A stretch of 64,000 nucleotides of DNA, from assembly GCF_025244905.1 (NCBI RefSeq), contig NZ_CP104285.1, forward strand, positions 1 through 64,000. The letters are read 5' to 3'. The notes beneath the pieces were generated by a model. The model was not told the origin of the DNA, searched no databases, and saw nothing but the letters and a program-made list of their open reading frames with translations. The position numbers and the translations under genes are program-made. Origin of the DNA: Enterobacter mori (GTDB taxonomy: Bacteria > Pseudomonadota > Gammaproteobacteria > Enterobacterales > Enterobacteriaceae). How positions within the stretch are numbered: position 1 is the first letter of the stretch; each line of letters opens with the position of its first letter. This document shows positions 12,859 to 26,437 of the stretch, piece after piece.

Positions 12859-14088
12859 ATGAAACAAATCACCTTCGCCTCCCGTAATCACCAGCTCACT
12901 AATATCAACACCTGGACACCGGACAGCCAGTGGCTGGTCTACGACGTGCGCCCGTCCGGTGCGTCCTTCACCGGTGAAACCATCGAGCGGGTCAATGTCG
13001 ATACGGGTGAGGTGGAGGTGGTTTATCGCGCCACCGATGGCGCGCATGTCGGTGTGGTGACCGTTCATCCGGCGCAAGAGAAATACGTCTTTATCCACGG
13101 CCCGAAAAACCCGGACGCAGACTGGCGCTACGATTTTCATCATCGTCAGGGAGTCATTGCGCACAACGGTCAGGTGAGCAATCTTGACGCGATGGATATC
13201 ACTGCGCCCTACACCGCAGGCGCGCTGCGCGGCGGCAGCCATGTGCACGTCTTTAGCCCAAACGGGCAGCTCGTCAGCTTCACCTATAACGACCATGTGC
13301 TGCACGAGCGCGATCCGAAGCTCGATTTACGCAACGTCGGTGTGGCGGCGCCGTTCGGCCCGGTGAACCCGCAGGGGAATCATCCGCGTGAATATCCGGG
13401 AACTTTCTGGAGCGTGCTGGTCAGCCGCACCACGCCCAACCCGCAGCCGGGCAGCGATGAAATCAACCGCGCCTACGAAGAGGGCTGGGTAGGCAACGAC
13501 AGGCTGGCGTTTATCGGCGACACGCTGTCTGAAAAGGGCGAGAAAGTGCCCGAGCTGTTTATTGTCGCGTTACCGCAGGACGAGCAGGGCTGGAAACGAG
13601 CGGGCGATACGCCGCTGCAGGGAACGCCTGAGACCCTGCCTGCGCCACCCGCCGGGGTGATGCAGCATCGTTTAACCTTTACTCATCAGAACCGTTATCC
13701 GGGGCTGGTGAACGTGCCGCGCCACTGGGTACGTAGTAATCCGCAAGGGACGCAGATTGCCTTTCTGATGCGTGATGAAAACGGTACGGTTCAGCTGTGG
13801 TTAATCTCACCCGAGGGCGGCGAGCCGCGCCAGTTAACCCATACGGAGAGCGGTATTCAGTCTGCATTCAACTGGCACCCTTCCGGAAACATGCTGGGAT
13901 GTGTTCTAGAAAATCGGATCGCCAGTTGTGATGCGCAGACTGGAGAGGTCACGTTTTTGACGTCCGAGCGCGGCAATCCACCGTCTGCGGATGCGGTCGT
14001 GTTCTCGCCTGACGGGCGATCTATTGCCTGGATGGAAGAGACGGACGGTTTCCGCCAGCTGTGGCTAACGGAAACCGCTGAGAACTAA
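12859..14088 (+). CDS. yidR: YidR, WD40/TolB-like beta-propeller (DUF3748)
   Basis: This is a protein of 409 residues from ATG 12859 (MKQITFASRNHQLTN), the start matching E. coli YidR; the frame continues upstream through a hairpin. It has TolB-like propeller repeats, such as VFSPNGQLVSFTYND, WHPSGNMLGCVLENR and VFSPDGRSIAWMEE. No signal peptide is seen, so it is probably cytoplasmic. The function is unknown. It sits after dgoT as in E. coli, but cbrA is missing between them. Its stop overlaps the convergent yidQ stop. Confidence 0.93.
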   Translation: MKQITFASRNHQLTNINTWTPDSQWLVYDVRPSGASFTGETIERVNVDTGEVEVVYRATDGAHVGVVTVHPAQEKYVFIHGPKNPDADWRYDFHHRQGVIAHNGQVSNLDAMDITAPYTAGALRGGSHVHVFSPNGQLVSFTYNDHVLHERDPKLDLRNVGVAAPFGPVNPQGNHPREYPGTFWSVLVSRTTPNPQPGSDEINRAYEEGWVGNDRLAFIGDTLSEKGEKVPELFIVALPQDEQGWKRAGDTPLQGTPETLPAPPAGVMQHRLTFTHQNRYPGLVNVPRHWVRSNPQGTQIAFLMRDENGTVQLWLISPEGGEPRQLTHTESGIQSAFNWHPSGNMLGCVLENRIASCDAQTGEVTFLTSERGNPPSADAVVFSPDGRSIAWMEETDGFRQLWLTETAEN

Positions 14089-14414
14089 CGCGGGGGCAGT
14101 GCAGCGGGCGGGATGACGGCGTTGGTCGCCAGATTTTCCTGCTCGCTTTTCTCTACGCGTGAGCGCACGGAACTGTCCGTGCGGAACATGTCCCACGGGA
14201 GTAGCAGCGTATCGGCGACTGCCGTGAAAGGCATATCCAGGATAACCAGAGATTTGGTTCCCCAGTTTGTATCGTCATCGGAAATCATGGCCGCACTGGC
14301 GCGCGTCCCCGGATATGTTCCTTCTTTACCGCCGGTGTGAGACATCACGCTCGAGCACCCGCAAAGTAATACCACCCCGCTGAACGCTGTCAGCTTTATC
14401 AGAACATTTTTCAT
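14085..14414 (-). CDS. yidQ: YidQ lipoprotein (DUF1375)
   Basis: This is a small lipoprotein of 109 residues from ATG 14414; in-frame ATG 14417 and GTG 14420 lie just upstream, and a GAG ribosome-binding element sits 5 bases before 14414. The lipobox ends LLCGC with Cys20 lipidated. The conserved SSVMSHTGGKEGTYPGTRAS and TDSSVRSRVEKSE stretches match E. coli YidQ. The function is unknown. It is divergent from ibpA as in E. coli. Confidence 0.93.
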   Translation of the reverse strand: MKNVLIKLTAFSGVVLLCGCSSVMSHTGGKEGTYPGTRASAAMISDDDTNWGTKSLVILDMPFTAVADTLLLPWDMFRTDSSVRSRVEKSEQENLATNAVIPPAALPPR

Positions 14415-14596
14415 CATCACTCAGTCATCGTTAATAACACTGCATCGACCTGCAACTCAGGGTTATAGCGAGCCTTACCCTAAATGAATAGCCCGAAAAC
14501 CCCGCACTGTGGCAGCCATCGCAATTTAACTCTTTGTGCTGTTGTCCCAGTCTAAGCGACAACCCGCAAAGTGCAAAAAAATCTCACATCAATACG

Positions 14597-14625
14597 CTTG
14601 AAAAGCCCGTATCCAGACCCATTTT
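14597..14625 (+). promoter_or_regulatory. Sigma-32 heat-shock promoter of ibpA
   Basis: CTTGAAAA at 14597-14604 and CCCATTTT at 14618-14625 match the sigma-32 -35 (CTTGAAA) and -10 (CCCCATnT) elements with suitable spacing, about 105 bases before the ibpA ATG. The 310-base gap between yidQ and ibpA otherwise shows no gene. Confidence 0.85.
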
Positions 14626-14633
14626 AAGAATGT

Positions 14634-14733
14634 AGCCCGATAACGAACTCGCCTGATGGGTGTTCGGGGGCGCAAAGGCCTGTCCATGGTGGAAGGCTAT
14701 ACTTTCTCGCTGATTTCAGGAGTTTTATTTATG
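14634..14733 (+). ncRNA. ROSE-like RNA thermometer in the ibpA leader
   Basis: The leader ends TCTCGCTGATTTCAGGAG before the start codon. CTGA/TCAG can pair around the AGGAG site, the usual ROSE arrangement that hides the ribosome-binding site at low temperature. The assignment rests on position, this 3' motif and the known E. coli ibpA thermometer; the full fold was not computed. Confidence 0.65.
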
Positions 14734-15141
14734 CGTAACTTCGATCTTTCTCCGCTATACCGTTCTGCTATTGGTTTTGACCGCCTGTTTAACCATTTAG
14801 AAAATAACCAAAGCCAGAGCAACGGCTACCCTCCATACAATGTTGAGCTGGTTGACGAAAACCACTACCGCATCGCCATTGCCGTCGCCGGTTTTGCAGA
14901 AAACGAGCTGGAAATCACCGCGCAGGACAACCTGCTGGTGGTGAAAGGTTCCCATACGGCCGAGCAGAAAGAACGTACCTACCTTTACCAGGGCATCGCC
15001 GAGCGCAACTTTGAACGCAAGTTCCAGTTAGCCGAGAACATTCACGTTAAAGGCGCGAACCTGGTTAACGGCCTGCTGTTTATCGAACTGGAACGCGTGA
15101 TTCCGGAAGAGAAAAAACCGCGCCGTATCGAAATTAACTAA
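14731..15141 (+). CDS. ibpA: Small heat-shock protein IbpA
   Basis: IbpA is an ATP-independent holdase that binds unfolding proteins and hands them to DnaK/ClpB. ATG 14731 ([16 protein letters not shown]) follows AGGAG; upstream in-frame codons lie in the thermometer leader. It has 136 residues, one fewer than E. coli (a single Gly instead of two near residue 32). The alpha-crystallin domain spans about residues 35-125, and the C-terminal IEIN is the IxI-type tail. It is co-transcribed with ibpB from a sigma-32 promoter. Confidence 0.97.
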   Translation: MRNFDLSPLYRSAIGFDRLFNHLENNQSQSNGYPPYNVELVDENHYRIAIAVAGFAENELEITAQDNLLVVKGSHTAEQKERTYLYQGIAERNFERKFQLAENIHVKGANLVNGLLFIELERVIPEEKKPRRIEIN

Positions 15142-15277
15142 TTACGCGGGTCGCGCGAGCGGCCCACCCGGACTTGCTTGCCGTAACGGGAGCATATGCG
15201 AATCCATCAGGATTTGCAGGAACAACTGTGCACAAAATTAAACTGTGCCGAACTCGCTTCTCAGAAGGAGATTTAGT

Positions 15278-15706
15278 ATGCGTAACTACGATTTATCCCC
15301 CCTGCTGCGTCAGTGGATTGGTTTTGACAAACTGGCTAATGCCCTGCAAAGCACCACCGAGCAACAGACATTTCCGCCGTACAACATCGAAAAAAGCGAC
15401 GATAACCACTATCGCATCACCCTGGCGCTGGCCGGCTTCCGCCAGGACGATCTGGATATCCAGCTTGAAGGCACGCGCCTGACCGTGAAGGGGTCGCCGG
15501 AAAAACAAGAGACCGAGACCAAATGGCTGCATCAGGGTCTGGTGAATCAGCCGTTTAGCCTGAGCTTTACCCTGGCCGACCATATGGAGGTGTCCGGCGC
15601 GACGTTTACCAACGGGCTGCTGCATATCGACCTGCTCCGCAACGTGCCGGAAGCCATCGCGCCGCAGCGTATCGCCATTAGCGACCGGCCGGCGTTGAAC
15701 AGTTAA
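15278..15706 (+). CDS. ibpB: Small heat-shock protein IbpB
   Basis: IbpB is the partner of IbpA and makes IbpA-coated aggregates more readily refoldable. ATG 15278 ([16 protein letters not shown]) follows GAAGGAG, giving 142 residues as in E. coli. It has an alpha-crystallin domain with [16 protein letters not shown] and [10 protein letters not shown], and a C-terminal IAI motif. The 136-base ibpA-ibpB leader again places CGCTTCTCAGAAGGAG before the start, consistent with a second thermosensor as reported for E. coli ibpB. Confidence 0.97.
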   Translation: MRNYDLSPLLRQWIGFDKLANALQSTTEQQTFPPYNIEKSDDNHYRITLALAGFRQDDLDIQLEGTRLTVKGSPEKQETETKWLHQGLVNQPFSLSFTLADHMEVSGATFTNGLLHIDLLRNVPEAIAPQRIAISDRPALNS

Positions 15707-15717
15707 CTCACTTTTTT

Positions 15718-15797
15718 GCCGGGTGGCGGCTATGCCTTGCCCGGCCTACAAATCATGCCGCTCCTGTAGGTCGGGTAAGGCGCAGCCGCCACCCGAC
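15718..15797. repeat. BIME: two inverted REP units
   Basis: GCCGGGTGGCGGCTATGCCT...GGCCTAC and GTAGGTCGGGTAAGG...CCACCCGAC face each other across 13 bases, the standard bacterial interspersed mosaic element made of opposed REPs. Confidence 0.85.
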
Positions 15798-15817
15798 AAT
15801 ACTCACAGACTGCACGA

Positions 15818-15841
15818 AGCCCTGCCCGGCAGGGCTTTTTT
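15818..15841 (+). terminator. Rho-independent terminator downstream of ibpAB
   Basis: A perfect GCCCTGCC / GGCAGGGC stem is followed by TTTTTT, between the BIME and yidE. Confidence 0.85.
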
Positions 15842-15920
15842 GTGCGCCATCACCCATACAACCGCCCACGGCTCTGAGAGAATCCTTAGCATAACTAAGG
15901 TTATGCCAAGGAAGTGGATC

Positions 15921-17582
15921 ATGAGTGATATCGCGTTAACCGTCAGCGTGTTGGCCCTGGTCGCTGTTGTTGGCCTGTGGATAGGGAATATCAAAATCCG
16001 TGGCGTCGGGTTTGGAATAGGTGGGGTACTGTTTGGCGGCATTTTTGTCGGGCACTTTGCCGACCAGCTCGGGCTGGTCCTCAGCGCCGAAATGCTCCAC
16101 TTTACTCAGGAGTTCGGCCTGATCCTCTTCGTTTATACGATCGGTATTCAGGTGGGACCGGGCTTTTTCGCCTCACTTCGGGTCTCCGGATTACGGCTCA
16201 ACCTGTTTGCCCTCGGCATTGTGGTGATGGGCGGGCTGGTCACCGCGATCCTGCACAAAATCTTTGCTATCCCGCTGCCCGTGGTGTTGGGCATTTTCTC
16301 CGGGGCGGTCACCAACACGCCTGCGCTCGGCGCGGGCCAGCAAATCCTGCGCGATTTGGGCATCGAACCCGGCATTGTCGACCAGATGGGGATGAGCTAC
16401 GCCATGGCCTATCCATTTGGGATTTGCGGCATTCTGCTCTCCATGTGGCTGGTACGCGTTCTGTTTCGCGTCAACGTTGAAAAAGAGGCGATGGAGCATG
16501 AAACCACGCTCACCAACGGCCATATGCCGATCAAAACCATCAACATTCGCGTCGATAACCCTAACCTGAACAATATGGCGATTCAGGACGTGCCGATCCT
16601 GAACAGCGCCAATATCATCTGCTCACGGCTTAAGCGTGACGATATGCTGATGGTACCTGCGCCCGGCACCGTCATTCAGCAGGGCGATCTGCTGCACCTG
16701 GTCGGCCAGCCCGGTGATTTAAACAACGCCCGTCTGGTGATTGGGCAGGAAGTGGATACCTCGCTCTCAACCCGCGGCACCGATATGCGCGTCGAGCGCG
16801 TTGTCGTGACCAATGAAAAGGTTTTGGGCAAGAAAATACGCGATCTGCAGGTCAAAGAGCGCTATGACGTGGTGATCTCCCGCCTTAACCGTGCGGGTGT
16901 CGAACTGGTTGCCAGCCAGGACGCCAGCCTCCAGTTCGGGGATATCCTCAACCTGGTCGGCCGCCCGTCGTCCATCGACGCCGTGGCGGATATGGTGGGT
17001 AACGCCCAGCAAAAACTGCAGCAGGTGCAGATGCTGCCGGTGTTTATCGGTATCGGGCTCGGCGTGCTGCTCGGCTCTATTCCGGTGTACGTTCCGGGCT
17101 TCCCGGTGGCGCTCAAGCTGGGTCTGGCGGGCGGACCGCTGATTATGGCGCTGATCCTCGGGCGTATCGGCTGCATCGGTAAGCTCTACTGGTTTATGCC
17201 GCCGAGCGCCAACCTGGCGCTGCGCGAGCTGGGCATCGTCCTGTTCCTGGCGGTGGTCGGGCTAAAATCCGGCGGGGATTTTGTCGATACCCTGGTCAAG
17301 GGCGAAGGGATGAGCTGGGTCGGTTACGGCATTTTCATCACGGCGATCCCGCTGCTGACGGTGGGCATACTGGCGCGGATGTTCGCCAAAATGAACTACC
17401 TGACGCTGTGCGGCATGCTGGCGGGCTCGATGACCGATCCGCCCGCGCTCGCCTTTGCCAACAACCTGCACGCCACCAGCGGTGCGGCCGCGCTCTCCTA
17501 TGCTACCGTCTATCCGCTGGTGATGTTCCTGCGCATCATCACCCCCCAGCTACTGGCGGTGCTGTTCTGGGGCATGGGCTAG
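15921..17582 (+). CDS. yidE: YidE, AspT/YidE/YbjL-family membrane transporter
   Basis: This is a predicted inner-membrane transporter of unknown substrate. The frame is open far upstream through repeats, but ATG 15921 ([14 protein letters not shown]) gives 553 residues, equal to E. coli YidE. Two hydrophobic AspT-type halves, each with about five helices, flank two RCK_C domains at about residues 195-280 and 285-370. The [12 protein letters not shown] and [13 protein letters not shown] motifs are the duplicated transport signatures. It ends 33 bases inside the convergent yidP gene. Confidence 0.94.
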   Translation: MSDIALTVSVLALVAVVGLWIGNIKIRGVGFGIGGVLFGGIFVGHFADQLGLVLSAEMLHFTQEFGLILFVYTIGIQVGPGFFASLRVSGLRLNLFALGIVVMGGLVTAILHKIFAIPLPVVLGIFSGAVTNTPALGAGQQILRDLGIEPGIVDQMGMSYAMAYPFGICGILLSMWLVRVLFRVNVEKEAMEHETTLTNGHMPIKTINIRVDNPNLNNMAIQDVPILNSANIICSRLKRDDMLMVPAPGTVIQQGDLLHLVGQPGDLNNARLVIGQEVDTSLSTRGTDMRVERVVVTNEKVLGKKIRDLQVKERYDVVISRLNRAGVELVASQDASLQFGDILNLVGRPSSIDAVADMVGNAQQKLQQVQMLPVFIGIGLGVLLGSIPVYVPGFPVALKLGLAGGPLIMALILGRIGCIGKLYWFMPPSANLALRELGIVLFLAVVGLKSGGDFVDTLVKGEGMSWVGYGIFITAIPLLTVGILARMFAKMNYLTLCGMLAGSMTDPPALAFANNLHATSGAAALSYATVYPLVMFLRIITPQLLAVLFWGMG

Positions 17583-18296
17583 CAGGTCCTCCGGGTGGAT
17601 GCGCCGCAGATGGTAGTCCACCTGGTAATCACTGGTATTTCGGAACATCACGGAATAATTCAGGAACTCGCCGCTGTCGCTGTAGGAGAGAGACGTAATG
17701 CGCAGCAGCGGCGTCTGTTCCGGCAGGTTCATATAACCGGCCAGCGTTTTATCGGCCAGCACCGGCGTCAGGCTCTCGTAGTTGCCGCTGATGGTGATCC
17801 CGCACTCCTTCTCGATGTAATCAAACTTAGACCCCTCAAGATGCGCCAGCGAGAGGTTGCGAAACAGCTTCACCGGCATAAAGCTGTCTTCCAGCATCAG
17901 CGGCTTCCCGTCCACGTAGCGCACCCGCCGGGAAAAGTAGATTCGCTCATCCACCTGAATCCGCAGCTGGCTGGCGATGGCGGGTGGGGCGGGCATCACT
18001 TCAAACTGTAAGACCTTACTCTGCACCTCTTTTCCCTGCTGGCGCAGCACCTCCACCAGCCCGGTCAGGTTGGTGGTTTCGTGGTGAACGTCTTTGCGCG
18101 AGACAAACGTTCCGCTACCGTGCCGCCGCTCAACCAGCCCCCAACTCACCAGCAGATCCAGCGCCTTACGGATGGTCATTCGCGCCACGCCGAACTCCTG
18201 CGCCAGCGCTTTTTCGCCAGGCAGCGGGCTGCCGATGTTGTAGTCCGACGAATTCAGCCGCAGCCGTAATCTGTCGGCTATTGATTTGTAGATCAC
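17550..18296 (-). CDS. yidP: GntR/HutC-family regulator YidP
   Basis: This is a probable regulator of the divergent alpha-glucoside genes. It has 248 residues from a GTG start at 18296 ([15 protein letters not shown]), as in E. coli apart from a longer C-terminus. The winged helix is at about residues 10-67 ([18 protein letters not shown]), and a UTRA ligand domain follows ([20 protein letters not shown]). It overlaps the yidE end by 33 bases on the opposite strand. Two copies of AGTAGACCT lie in the gap to glvC, one directly at its own start, and are candidate binding sites. Control of the glv-type operon is inferred from position. Confidence 0.9.
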   Translation of the reverse strand: MIYKSIADRLRLRLNSSDYNIGSPLPGEKALAQEFGVARMTIRKALDLLVSWGLVERRHGSGTFVSRKDVHHETTNLTGLVEVLRQQGKEVQSKVLQFEVMPAPPAIASQLRIQVDERIYFSRRVRYVDGKPLMLEDSFMPVKLFRNLSLAHLEGSKFDYIEKECGITISGNYESLTPVLADKTLAGYMNLPEQTPLLRITSLSYSDSGEFLNYSVMFRNTSDYQVDYHLRRIHPEDLLAHAPEQHRQ

Positions 18297-18297
18297 C

Positions 18298-18371
18298 AGT
18301 AGACCTCTCTGCCCTTATCAGGGCGTGGATTGCGTCCTGACATGTCCATGTTTACCGCAAAAAGTAGACCT
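18298..18371. promoter_or_regulatory. Candidate YidP sites: direct repeats AGTAGACCT
   Basis: AGTAGACCT occurs at 18298-18306 and 18363-18371, 65 bases apart, in the yidP-glvC gap. GntR/HutC operators often contain TAGAC-like half sites, so this pair could bind YidP. Confidence 0.4.
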
Positions 18372-18517
18372 GATTGGTCAAAATAAAACCATGAATGCGA
18401 TCACGAATCGCAGCGGCACGCCATGTTCGTGCATCAGTAAGTTCTTATGCTCACCTCAGGCCAGCAAAAAACCATAAAGGCCTCTACCCCTACAGGTTGT
18501 TTCATGAGGATTTAAAA

Positions 18518-22349
<3,832 letters not shown>

Positions 22350-22522
22350 TTTAATTTCTCGTCAGCAAATTATGCCCACAACCTGTAGCGGAATTTATCA
22401 GAAAATTACCGTGATGGGGAAACCAGTCTTGTATTTTAAGATATCGAATAGCCTGGGTCCGGTGCGTTAAATTCCTCTGTACAGCGAACTACCGGGTCAT
22501 AATCATAATTAAGGGCAACAAG

Positions 22523-24238
22523 ATGAATATTCAGCAAATTGTGAGCTTTATTGCCTTTACGCTGCTGGTGGCGTTTATCACCTGGTGGAAGATACGTAAA
22601 GTGGATACCGCTTCGCAGCAGGGATACTTTCTGGCGGGCCGGTCGCTGAAAGCGCCAGTGATTGCTGCTTCACTGATGCTGACCAACCTGTCCACAGAGC
22701 AACTGGTGGGTCTGTCTGGCCAGGCCTACAAAAGCGGCATGTCGGTGATGGGCTGGGAGGTCACGTCAGCGGTTACGTTGATTTTTCTGGCGCTGATCTT
22801 CCTGCCGAAGTATCTGCAACGCGGTATTGCCACTATTCCCGATTTTCTGGAAGAGCGTTACGACAAAACGACACGCATCATTATTGATTTCTGTTTTCTT
22901 ATCGCGACGGGCGTCTGCTTCCTGCCGATTGTGCTCTACTCCGGCGCGCTGGCGTTGAATAGCCTGTTTCACGTCGGCGATGCGCTTGGACTTTCGCAGG
23001 CCGCAGCCATCTGGTTGCTGGTCATTCTGCTGGGGCTGGCCGGAATTGTGTATGCCGTTATAGGCGGAATGCGCGCCATGGCGATTGCGGACTCCATTAA
23101 CGGCATTGGTCTGGTGATCGGTGGTCTGCTGGTACCCGTGTTTGGTCTGATTGTGATGGGGGATGGCAGTTTTTTACAGGGAGTTGAGCGTCTGACCACC
23201 GTACACGCCGAGAAGTTAAATTCCATTGGCGCAAGCACCGATCCGTTGCCTATCGGCGCGGCATTTACGGGCCTGATCCTGGTGAATACCTTTTACTGGT
23301 GTACGAATCAGGGGATTGTGCAGCGAACGCTGGCCTCGAAAAGTCTTGCTGAGGGACAAAAAGGGGCCTTGTTAACCGCAGTGTTAAAAATGCTCGACCC
23401 GCTAATTCTGGTGCTTCCTGGCCTGATTGCGTTCCACCTGTACAGCGATCTGCCGAGTGCGGACATGGCCTATCCTGCTCTGGTCAACAAAGTCCTGCCG
23501 ACACCGTTGGTGGGTTTTTTTGGTGCCGTTTTATTTGGTGCAGTTATCAGTACGTTCAACGGGTTCCTGAATAGTGCCAGTACGCTCTTTAGTATGGGAA
23601 TTTATCGTCGCATCCTGAAGCCTGATGCGACACCGGACGGACTGGTGCAGGTAGGACGCCGGTTTGGCCTGTTTATCGCAGTGGTATCTGTAATAGTTGC
23701 GCCGTGGATTGCCAATGCGCCGGAGGGGCTTTATTCATGGATGAAACAGCTAAACGGCATCTATAACGTTCCACTGGTGACTATCATCATTATGGGCTTT
23801 TTCTTCCCGCGCATTCCAGCCCTCGCCGCGAAAGTGGCGCTGTTTATCGGCATTTGCAGCTACATCGTAATTAATTACCTGGTGAAATTCGATTTTCACT
23901 TTCTCTATGTTCTGGCCTGCACGTTCTGCATCAACGTGGCGGTAATGTTGATTATCGGCTGGCTCAAGCCGCGCGACACGCCGTTTACCTTCCATGACGC
24001 GTTTGCCGTGGACATGTCACCCTGGCGTAACGCGAAAATTGCCTCGGTGGGTATTCTCTTCGCCATGATTGGCGTCTACGCCGGGCTGGCCCAATTTGGG
24101 GGGTATTCCACTCAATGGCTTGCCATCGTCAGCTACTCCATCACCGCAGGGGTCGTGATTTACCTCATTATCGATGCCATCCGTCAGCGCCGTAACCCTT
24201 CGCTTGTTTATGTTTCCGATGTTAAGGAAAAGCCATGA
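22523..24238 (+). CDS. yidK: YidK, sodium:solute symporter (SSS family)
   Basis: This is an inner-membrane Na+-coupled uptake carrier with 571 residues, equal to E. coli YidK, and about 14 hydrophobic segments. The SSS-type stretch GYFLAGRSLKAPVIAASLMLTN near residue 34 and GFLNSASTLFSMGIYRRIL near residue 340 are typical. It overlaps yidJ by 4 bases, so it probably imports the sulfated substrate or the product of the sulfatase. An AAGGG ribosome-binding site precedes ATG 22523. Confidence 0.92.
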   Translation: MNIQQIVSFIAFTLLVAFITWWKIRKVDTASQQGYFLAGRSLKAPVIAASLMLTNLSTEQLVGLSGQAYKSGMSVMGWEVTSAVTLIFLALIFLPKYLQRGIATIPDFLEERYDKTTRIIIDFCFLIATGVCFLPIVLYSGALALNSLFHVGDALGLSQAAAIWLLVILLGLAGIVYAVIGGMRAMAIADSINGIGLVIGGLLVPVFGLIVMGDGSFLQGVERLTTVHAEKLNSIGASTDPLPIGAAFTGLILVNTFYWCTNQGIVQRTLASKSLAEGQKGALLTAVLKMLDPLILVLPGLIAFHLYSDLPSADMAYPALVNKVLPTPLVGFFGAVLFGAVISTFNGFLNSASTLFSMGIYRRILKPDATPDGLVQVGRRFGLFIAVVSVIVAPWIANAPEGLYSWMKQLNGIYNVPLVTIIIMGFFFPRIPALAAKVALFIGICSYIVINYLVKFDFHFLYVLACTFCINVAVMLIIGWLKPRDTPFTFHDAFAVDMSPWRNAKIASVGILFAMIGVYAGLAQFGGYSTQWLAIVSYSITAGVVIYLIIDAIRQRRNPSLVYVSDVKEKP

Positions 24239-25731
24239 AACGCCCGAATTTTCTGTTCATCATGACCGACACTCAGGCCACGAATATGGTGGGCTGTTAT
24301 AGTGGTAAACCCCTGAACACCCACCATATTGATCAGCTTGCGGAAGAGGGGATTCGCTTCAATGCTGCTTATACCTGCTCCCCTGTTTGCACCCCCGCGC
24401 GTGCGGGGCTGTTCACCGGGATCTACGCTAATCAGTCCGGACCGTGGACCAACAACGTTGCACCAGGCAAGAACATCTCAACGATGGGGCGCTACTTCAA
24501 GGATGCGGGCTATCAAACCTGCTACATCGGCAAATGGCATCTTGATGGTCATGACTATTTCGGCACCGGCGTTTGTCCTCCCGAATGGAATGACGAGTTT
24601 TGGTTTGACGGCGCTAACTATCTGGCAGAACTTACCGAAGAGCAGATTAATCTGTGGCGCAACGGCCTTAATAGCGTAGAGGAATTGCAGGCTAATAATA
24701 TCGATGAGACCTTTACCTGGGCGTACCGCATCAGCAATCGCGCGATCGATTTTTTACAGCGCCCTCACCCGGAGGACGAACCCTTTTTGATGGTGGTCTC
24801 TTACGACGAACCTCATCATCCCTTCACATGCCCGGTTCAGTATCTCGAGAAATATCAGGACTTTTACTACGATTTAGGGGAAAAGGCGCAGGATACGCTA
24901 GTGGATAAGCCCGTACATCATCGCCTCTGGTCGCAGGCCATGCCGTCACCCGTTGAAGACGGCAGCCGGTACTACCATCACCCGCTTTATTTCGCCTGTA
25001 ATGACTTTGTGGACGATCAGATTGGTCGTGTGGTTAACGCACTCACTCCCGAACAATGCGAGAACACATGGGTCATATATACCTCTGACCATGGCGAGAT
25101 GATGGGAGCACATCGGCTTATCAGCAAAGGTGCGGCTATGTACGACGATATTACCCGCATCCCGTTGATTATACGCCCCCCACAGGGCGCACCGAAGCAA
25201 GTCGACACGCCGGTCAGCCATATCGATTTACTGCCGACCATGATGGCGTTGGCGGGGATACCTAAACCTGACATCCTGCCGGGTGACAATATTCTGGCGA
25301 CAGAGCCAGAGCGCGGAGTGATGGTGGAGTTTAACCGCTACGAGATAGAACATGACAGCTTTGGCGGATTTATTCCGGTACGCTGTTGGGTAACGGATGC
25401 ATTCAAGTTGGTGCTGAACTTGTTCACAACTGATGAACTCTACGACCGCCGCAACGATCCAAACGAGATGCATAATCTGATTGACTCGCCGCGCTATGCT
25501 GAGCAGCGCAATCAGCTGCATGATGCGCTGCTGGATTATATGGATAAAATCCGCGACCCGTTCCGTACCTATCAATGGGCGTGTCGACCGTGGAGAGCGG
25601 ACGCTATCCCTCGTTGGATGGGGGCTTTCCGTCCGCGGCCGGGAGATGGCTATTCTCCGGTGGTGCGTGATTACGACACCGGACTGCCCACGCAGGGGGT
25701 AAAAGTGGAAGAGAAAAAGCAGAAGTTTTAA
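24235..25731 (+). CDS. yidJ: YidJ, Cys-type sulfatase
   Basis: This is a predicted sulfatase of 498 residues without a signal peptide, hence cytoplasmic. The sulfatase motif CTPAR at residues 52-56 has Cys52 as the residue to be oxidised to formylglycine. Metal-binding MTDTQATNM at the N-terminus and TSDHGEMMGAH near residue 283 are also present. It lies between the YidK carrier and, three genes on, a radical-SAM maturase (yidF) that could activate it without oxygen. The substrate is unknown. E. coli yidI, normally next, is missing. Confidence 0.93.
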   Translation: MKRPNFLFIMTDTQATNMVGCYSGKPLNTHHIDQLAEEGIRFNAAYTCSPVCTPARAGLFTGIYANQSGPWTNNVAPGKNISTMGRYFKDAGYQTCYIGKWHLDGHDYFGTGVCPPEWNDEFWFDGANYLAELTEEQINLWRNGLNSVEELQANNIDETFTWAYRISNRAIDFLQRPHPEDEPFLMVVSYDEPHHPFTCPVQYLEKYQDFYYDLGEKAQDTLVDKPVHHRLWSQAMPSPVEDGSRYYHHPLYFACNDFVDDQIGRVVNALTPEQCENTWVIYTSDHGEMMGAHRLISKGAAMYDDITRIPLIIRPPQGAPKQVDTPVSHIDLLPTMMALAGIPKPDILPGDNILATEPERGVMVEFNRYEIEHDSFGGFIPVRCWVTDAFKLVLNLFTTDELYDRRNDPNEMHNLIDSPRYAEQRNQLHDALLDYMDKIRDPFRTYQWACRPWRADAIPRWMGAFRPRPGDGYSPVVRDYDTGLPTQGVKVEEKKQKF

Positions 25732-25740
25732 GGAGACAAG

Positions 25741-26088
25741 ATGAAAATTTCCCGCGTCGGTGAAGCGCCGGATTACCGCTTCTCGCTGGCCAATGAACGC
25801 ACGTATCTGGCGTGGATCCGCACCGCGCTAGGTTTTCTGGCCGCAGGCGTGGGTCTTGATCAGCTTGCACCCGATTTCGCTACGCCACTGATCCGTGAAT
25901 TGCTGGCATTACTGCTGTGCCTTTTCGCAGGGGTGCTGGCGATTTACGGCTACCTGCGCTGGCTGCGAAACGAAAAAGCGATGCGGCTTAAAGAGGATTT
26001 ACCCTACACCCGCGGCCTGCTTGTGATTAGCACTATACTACTGGTGGTAGCCGTAGTGGTGATGGGGTTGGTGCTCTATGTCGGGTAG
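25741..26088 (+). CDS. yidH: YidH, DUF202 inner-membrane protein
   Basis: This is a 115-residue protein with three hydrophobic segments and the DUF202 signature LANERTYLAWIRTALGFLAAG at residues about 17-37. AAGGAG stands 5 bases before the ATG. It is part of the yidKJHGF run, overlapping yidG by 11 bases. The function is unknown; its conserved pairing with YidG and the sulfatase genes suggests a membrane role with them. Confidence 0.92.
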   Translation: MKISRVGEAPDYRFSLANERTYLAWIRTALGFLAAGVGLDQLAPDFATPLIRELLALLLCLFAGVLAIYGYLRWLRNEKAMRLKEDLPYTRGLLVISTILLVVAVVVMGLVLYVG

Positions 26089-26437
26089 CCGCAAAGCGCG
26101 CCGTGAGGCCGACCCAGGTCTACAGCCGGAGCGAACGTCGCTGGCCTGGCTGCGCACGTTACTGGGCTACGGTGCGCTTATCGCGCTGGCGATTAAACAC
26201 AACTGGCACCACACGGGGCTTCCATTCTGGATTTCACTTGTGGTACTTGCGCTGGTGGCGGTTATCCTCTGGCGCTACACGCGCGGTCGTAATCTGATGG
26301 ACGTTGAGCATGGTGATTTCGCACAACCTAAAGCCGTACGTGACAAATTTTTGATCGCTCTCGCTGTTCTCTCCCTTTCTATATTGTTTGCTATTTCGCA
26401 CTTACATCAGATTATCTCTTTTATAGAGGAAAAATAA
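26078..26437 (+). CDS. yidG: YidG, DUF202 inner-membrane protein
   Basis: This is a 119-residue membrane protein with three hydrophobic segments and a DUF202-like RTSLAWLRTLLGYGALIALAI stretch. It overlaps yidH upstream by 11 bases, and its TAA shares a base with the yidF ATG (TAATG). YidG and YidH look like diverged duplicates that probably form a heteromer. The function is unknown. Confidence 0.92.
   Translation: MSGSRKARREADPGLQPERTSLAWLRTLLGYGALIALAIKHNWHHTGLPFWISLVVLALVAVILWRYTRGRNLMDVEHGDFAQPKAVRDKFLIALAVLSLSILFAISHLHQIISFIEEK

Noticed and set aside
15723..15920. Extended N-terminus for yidE
   Set aside because: The upstream frame runs through a BIME and a terminator; ATG 15921 matches the E. 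coli start.
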